DNA of 64,000 bases from Bactrocera neohumeralis (lineage: Eukaryota > Arthropoda > Insecta > Diptera > Tephritidae), in assembly GCF_024586455.1 (NCBI RefSeq), contig NC_065921.1, positions 12,307,401-12,371,400 on the forward strand, written 5' to 3'. The notes beneath the pieces were generated by a model. That model saw only the letters and a list, made by a program, of their open reading frames with translations. It was not told the origin of the DNA and searched no databases. Made by a program: the position numbers and the translations under genes. Positions 60,235 to 64,000 of the stretch are shown in pieces (position 1 is the first letter of the stretch; every line of letters begins with the position of its first letter).

Positions 60235-61177
60235 CTGTCATGTGATTTTTGTGTTGTTTGGCAATTCATCATACCCCAGAAGACTGTTTCGCGCGCTTCA
60301 CTCAATTTATGGTCAACATAATCGGCCTACTGAGCACATAATTCGCAACATCATCAACCATTTTGAAATTTAGCATTTATTGGTTAATATTCGACCGGAA
60401 AGACCACGTCCAGTACGCAGTCATAATAATTTTTCATCCTTTGCAGACTTAGCTGAGAGTGTGAACAAAGACCGGGGGAGATTCGTTCCGCGTCGTTCGG
60501 AGCAACTGAGCATTCTATGTCGATATCTTAAATTGAACGCTTAAAAAATACAGCTTGTGCCAGAACTGAAGCCGCTCGACCTTCCCAAGCGACATCACTT
60601 GGTTCTATGCGCTCTTGAAAAGTTCCAAGAAGATCCGACATTTTCGAGCCAAATTTTGTTTAACGATTATGCTTCTGGCTCAACGGGTATGTAAACAAGG
60701 GAAATTGCCGCAATTGGGACGAAAAAGAAACTGAGAAAATTCAAGAGCTGCCATTTCATTCAGGAAAAACCACGGTTTGGTGTACTTTCTGGGCCGGTGA
60801 AGACTTACACAAATTACATCAATCAATGGATTTATAGAAGGAAGTCTTCGTTGACCAGATAATTTCACTGCTTGTGCCAGTCGATTTGCCACCAAAATGT
60901 CATTGTGTCAGATCTTTAGACTTTTTCCTATTGGCATATGTAAAGTCTAAAGTTTATGCGGACAATATCGCTTCGATTTAGGTCTTGGAGCATCCGTGTC
61001 ATTCGTCAGTTACCAGTTGAATTAACCGAACGATGAGTCAGAGACTTAGCCCCGGCCCATTTGAAAAAATGATAATTTTCAAAAAATAAATACCATAATA
61101 AACATTCCACATTAAAATTGAAGTTTATTTGTTTTTTCTTTAAAATACTAGGAAACCTCGAAATGGATCACCCTTTA
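60235..61177 (+). pseudogene. IS630-type transposase pseudogene with right inverted repeat
   Basis: Plus-strand blocks: DCFARFTQFMVNIIGLLSTF-like N-terminus, LVPELKPLDLPKRHHLVLCA, LEKFQEDPTFSSQILFNDYA (first catalytic region SDEA reads NDYA), NKGNCRNWDEKETEKIQELP, FHSGKTTVWCTFWAG, then, after a deletion that removes the second catalytic Asp, SKVYADNIASI near 60945. It ends in the inverted repeat GGAAACCTCGAAATGGATCA at 61151. Stops throughout. It sits 280 bp beyond the 3' end of the P450 gene. Confidence 0.75.
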
Positions 61178-61454
61178 TAATACGGCGATATATTGAATCT
61201 TAAAGAAAGAATTGTCTTTCCCTAATTGTTCGCGACGATAAATCGTAGTGAGATAGACTCAAACTGGTATTTTAGAAAATTTAATAATCGATTATATAAA
61301 CTATTGGTGTGGATAATGTGAGTAAGTATATACATACATATACTATACCTCCAAAATGATGAATAGTAACCAAAGCATAAAATAAGAAAATCGAAATTAA
61401 AATTGATTCCATATAGCATATCACATCTCATTATTAATAGCAAATATTCCATTT

Positions 61455-62051
61455 TCATTTCAAATCGGTAAACTTAAACGTCAGCGGGATGGCGGGAGTA
61501 CTAATTAAGTGATAACTGAACGGTTTTTCTACCGAGTGGTTGTACTCGATATTGAAATTGCGCACTAAGTTTGCCAGCGTTAATTCCATTTCTATTTCAA
61601 CAATACGCCTGCCGACGCAACTGCGCGGTCCAAAACCGAAAGGCAAATTGATAAATTTATTCACATTCTCAGCAACTAGACGCTGTCCATCGGTTAGCGT
61701 GGTATCCGACTTTCGCAGCCAACGTTCCGGTATGAACTCACGGGGCCGTGGATAGAATAGCTCTTCATTGGCTAGCATATTTGTGCTAAGCAAAGCACCG
61801 GTGCCCTTAGGCACCTGATAACCACTTAGCACAAGATCGGCACCGATTTCGCGCACATTACCGAAGGAGAGGGGGTAGAAACGCAGCGCTTCCTTGATGC
61901 AGGCACGTAAGTACGGCAATTGCTTCATATTTTCAATGGTGAAATGGTCACTGCGGTGTGGCAGCACAGCAAGTAGCTCTTCGCGCAGCTTCTGTTGCTT
62001 TGCGGGGTTCTTGGCGATGCATAGCAGTATGGCAGTGATCGCACTGGATGT
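61455..62051 (-). CDS. P450 last exon (I-helix end to C-terminus)
   Basis: 597 bp, 198 codons plus TGA. It begins in phase 0 after TTTTATGTAG with TSSAITAILL. It contains EALR, PKGT, PERW and the Cys heme-ligand loop, and it ends FKFTDLK. Confidence 0.9.
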   Translation of the reverse strand, partial: TSSAITAILLCIAKNPAKQQKLREELLAVLPHRSDHFTIENMKQLPYLRACIKEALRFYPLSFGNVREIGADLVLSGYQVPKGTGALLSTNMLANEELFYPRPREFIPERWLRKSDTTLTDGQRLVAENVNKFINLPFGFGPRSCVGRRIVEIEMELTLANLVRNFNIEYNHSVEKPFSYHLISTPAIPLTFKFTDLK

Positions 62052-63082
62052 CTACATAAAATAGTCAAATCAATTTATTGCATTTGCGTTCCAAATTGTT
62101 TATGTATTTATGATGCTTACCCCATCTACACCAGCCATCAGCATATCCATTGCCATTACTATAGCTGTCTTTCGATTGATTTTCAAAAGTTTTTCCAAAA
62201 CACTGCGTTCTTCACCATCACTTGAGGGGTTTTCTTCCAGACGCGCCAACGCTTCATTTACATAGTGACTGGTTATATCGAACATTAGATCCATTGATTT
62301 AGCGAAACGCCGGTACGACGGTGTGGTAATGTATTTATAAAATGATGGCTTAATGCCCAAGTCATAAATGGACTTTAGAAATGCGCTCACATGCTCACAA
62401 AGTACTTTGACTTCTTCCAAGTCGGGATTCCTACGTATCAAACCGAAGTCATGGTCTAAAGCAACTACTCCAACAGAATCAAAAGCGAGATGATTAATGT
62501 CATCAAAGAAATTGTTGGGTACTTCCAGTGTGTGTGGATCGCGTATTTCACGTATTCTGAGATATTGAGAAAGTGAAATTATTCAATTAAAAATGTATAA
62601 TAAAAAAATAATAATAATTCAAAATTACTTTAGCTTTAAATTTTAAAGTTTTACTTTTAAATAAAGCGTGTTCTTTTAGACATGCGGTTTTCAAGAATAT
62701 ATAAAACGTACATGAATTATTGTAATGGCTACAATTTATTATAAAAATAATGGTTTGCCACTGTGTTTTAAAAATGATTTTTGGAAAATGACCGTCGTGG
62801 CTGGCTCGAGTAAATTCCACTCCAATATTCTTTTTTAGGGCGACAATCGTCTCGGGCTTATCACCGTAGACAAGCGACTTCACTTAAACTCACCAAAAAA
62901 AGTATTGTCTCATTGAAACCCACGCGTCTAAAAAAACCCTTTATTTCTCAAGAACTTTAAATGCTTACCTTTCTACAAACTCTAAGCTTACTTTTTGTAG
63001 AGGCTCCAAATAGAGTTTAGCATTTTTGGGCTGCATCAAAACAGGATTTACGTCATGTCGGAACTTTGCCCATTTTTCACCG
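61455..63082 (-). CDS. Cytochrome P450, CYP12-like mitochondrial family, 3' exons
   Basis: Heme-thiolate monooxygenase. The three visible exons (63082-62969, 62556-62121, 62051-61455) encode about 382 residues; CYP12 proteins are about 530, so the mitochondrial presequence and N-terminal 150 or so residues lie beyond 64000 or are lost. The codon phase is kept at both junctions (GAAAG|A; GGG|ACA) and introns are GT-AG. Motifs: I-helix MDMLMAGVDGTSSA, K-helix EALR, PKGT, PERW, and heme loop FGFGPRSCVGRR with the Cys ligand. No stops or frameshifts are seen. The Phe/Arg-rich heme loop and IPLTFKFTDLK end fit insect mitochondrial CYP12. Odd point: Gly replaces the usual catalytic Thr after Asp in the I-helix. 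Probable role: oxidation of lipophilic or foreign compounds in mitochondria, by family analogy only. Confidence 0.9.
62121..62556 (-). CDS. P450 middle exon
   Basis: 436 bp, entering after ATCTCAG with one base completing an Arg codon and ending GTAGATGGG|GTAAGC. It runs from IREIRDPHTLEVPNNF to AGVDG. The intron after it is only 69 bp. Confidence 0.9.
62690..62890 (-). pseudogene. IS630-type transposase C-terminal fragment in P450 intron
   Basis: Minus-strand KSLVYGDKPETIVALKKNIG then RASHDGHFPKIIFKT is the end of an IS630-type transposase with most of the helical part between deleted. It lies in the 412-bp intron 62557-62968, in the same direction as the gene. Confidence 0.6.
62969..63082 (-). 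CDS. P450 upstream exon (C-helix region)
   Basis: 114 bp, after AAAATAG and before GTAAGC. It reads GEKWAKFRHDVNPVLMQPKN then AKLYLEPLQKVSLEFVE. The WxxxR pattern of the C-helix (W-A-K-F-R) is present, which contacts the heme propionate in P450s. Phase 1 base at its start, phase 2 at its end. Confidence 0.85.
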
Positions 63083-63289
63083 CTATTTTGAATAGAAAAA
63101 AGTAGAGTTATTTACATACACATACATATGTTAAACACAATCTAATCTATGTTGTATACAAATACATATGTGCTTAAGTATCTGTAAAGAGTAAAAAAAT
63201 ATGCCCATCCTCCAGAGCACAGAGAGTCCTAACGAGTTTTTCAATAGAAACGCTAGAAAAGTAGACCAATAGGGACAGCAAACGACGCC

Positions 63290-64000
63290 ATACTTTTCCC
63301 CGCTCTTTAGACATTTCTCTTCTGAAAAGTTTGTCATTTCATCACGAAAAGATATGCCATCTAACAACGAGTCGAAATTATTAAAATTTACTCCCGATTT
63401 CGGAGTCAGTGGCCTCAACTTAAAGAGCGCTACGTTCAATTCATGGTCGTCATAATCGTCCTGTCATATAAAAAATTGAGCGTCTAGTAGAAAAATGTGC
63501 ATTCGCAGGTACATTACAAAATGTTCCAGTGCCAGTGAGACAAAGAAGTGGCCGTAGTGTCAAGAATATTGTTGCCGCTAGCGCATCAATTGACGAAGAC
63601 CCAAATCAGTCTCTCACTCGTCGTTCTCAGGCGTTGGGCATCTCTGTGACGTCGTTGTGGCGAAAAGATCTTGGCCTACATTCTTCCAAGTACAAATTTA
63701 CGCAAGAACTGAAGACGCTTGATCACCAGAATCGTCGTATGTTCGTGAAAATGATCCGGATTTTTATCGAAAAATCATCTTCAGCGATTAGGTTTATTTC
63801 GGGCTGAATGGCTTATCAATAATGACTCCATGAGTCTCCATTGCATCTCGAAAAATTGTGGTTTGTCGCGGTTTATGGGCCGGCGGCGTCATTGGACCGT
63901 ACGTCTACAGTGATGATCAAGACCAGCACGTTATTGTGAATAGAAAACGCTACCGCTCAATAATAACCGAATATTTTTGGCCCGAATTGGATGTTCTGCA
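63290..64000 (+). pseudogene. IS630-type transposase pseudogene, cut by window end
   Basis: Plus-strand blocks: a damaged N-terminus (ERYVQFMVVIIVLSY), VRQRSGRSVKNIVAASASID, EDPNQSLTRRSQALGISVTS, LWRKDLGLHSSKYKFTQELK, DPDFYRKIIFSD region in a shifted frame, then WAGGVIGPYVYSDDQ, and YRSIITEYFWPELDV at the end. Frameshifts near 63770 and a deletion before the tryptophan-rich block make it non-functional. It lies upstream of the last visible P450 exon, on the opposite strand, probably in an intron. Confidence 0.75.

Noticed and set aside
63131..63439. 102-codon minus frame upstream of the P450 exon as an N-terminal P450 exon
   Set aside because: It overlaps the IS630 remnant and does not show the proline-rich or A-B helix motifs of a P450 N-terminus.
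1..64000. tRNA, rRNA, CRISPR arrays, operons, bacterial-type elements
   Set aside because: No cloverleaf with a T-arm GTTCRANNC and matching acceptor was found by eye, no regularly spaced direct repeats with unique spacers, and the gene structure is eukaryotic. A tRNAscan-type run would be needed to exclude tRNA pseudogenes fully.

Overview
This window looks like intergenic and intronic DNA of a brachyceran fly, most likely a tephritid fruit fly. It is AT-rich, carries many degraded transposable elements typical of higher Diptera, and contains one recognisable host gene: the 3' exons of an insect-type mitochondrial cytochrome P450 of the CYP12 kind, with short GT-AG introns. The species call rests on recalled repeat families and codon content, not on any search.

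Layout. Bases 1-5.3 kb hold two copies of a TTAA-flanked MITE (called MITE-A here), a broken IS630-type transposase and a Tc1 fragment fused to a Helentron-like repeat. At 5.6-8.25 kb a complete but non-autonomous Ty3/gypsy-type LTR element (LTRs 415 and 417 bp, TGCG target duplication) sits inside the reverse-transcriptase frame of an older Jockey-like LINE. At 10.5-12.7 kb lie a DINE-1/mini-me-like element with a 345-bp insertion of unknown origin and a mariner remnant. At 15-16.5 kb is the 5' end of an RTE-type LINE (endonuclease) followed by an IS630 C-terminus. At 18.9-24.1 kb are two more MITE-A copies (one split by a DINE-like insertion), a foldback repeat and an internally deleted mariner split by another repeat. 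At 26-32.6 kb are an IS630 remnant, Helentron-like repeats and another dead mariner. At 34.7-40.8 kb are MITE-B-like and MITE-C repeats, an RTE 3' end and several transposase fragments. At 42-51.8 kb are pieces of an RNase H-bearing LINE, a second copy of the 1.05-kb Helentron-like family in inverted orientation, and mariner and IS630 remnants. At 53.5-59.5 kb are two RTE fragments and an intact-looking MITE-B. At 60.2-64 kb are two IS630 remnants flanking and invading the P450 gene.

Genes. Only the P450 (minus strand, three exons at 61455-62051, 62121-62556 and 62969-63082) is supported as a host gene. Its N-terminal exons lie beyond base 64000 or are missing. Nearly all other coding similarity is dead transposon sequence. 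No tRNA, rRNA, CRISPR array or operon-like structure was seen.

The most interesting features are the nested LTR/LINE insertion with frame-perfect reconstruction, a group of TTAA-flanked short transposons with related ends (TTAAGG...), shared AACAAG plus TTCGG-loop-CCGAA ends in otherwise different Helentron-like families, and a P450 I-helix with Gly where the catalytic Thr is expected. All family names come from reading translations and repeat ends by eye; none has been checked against a database.
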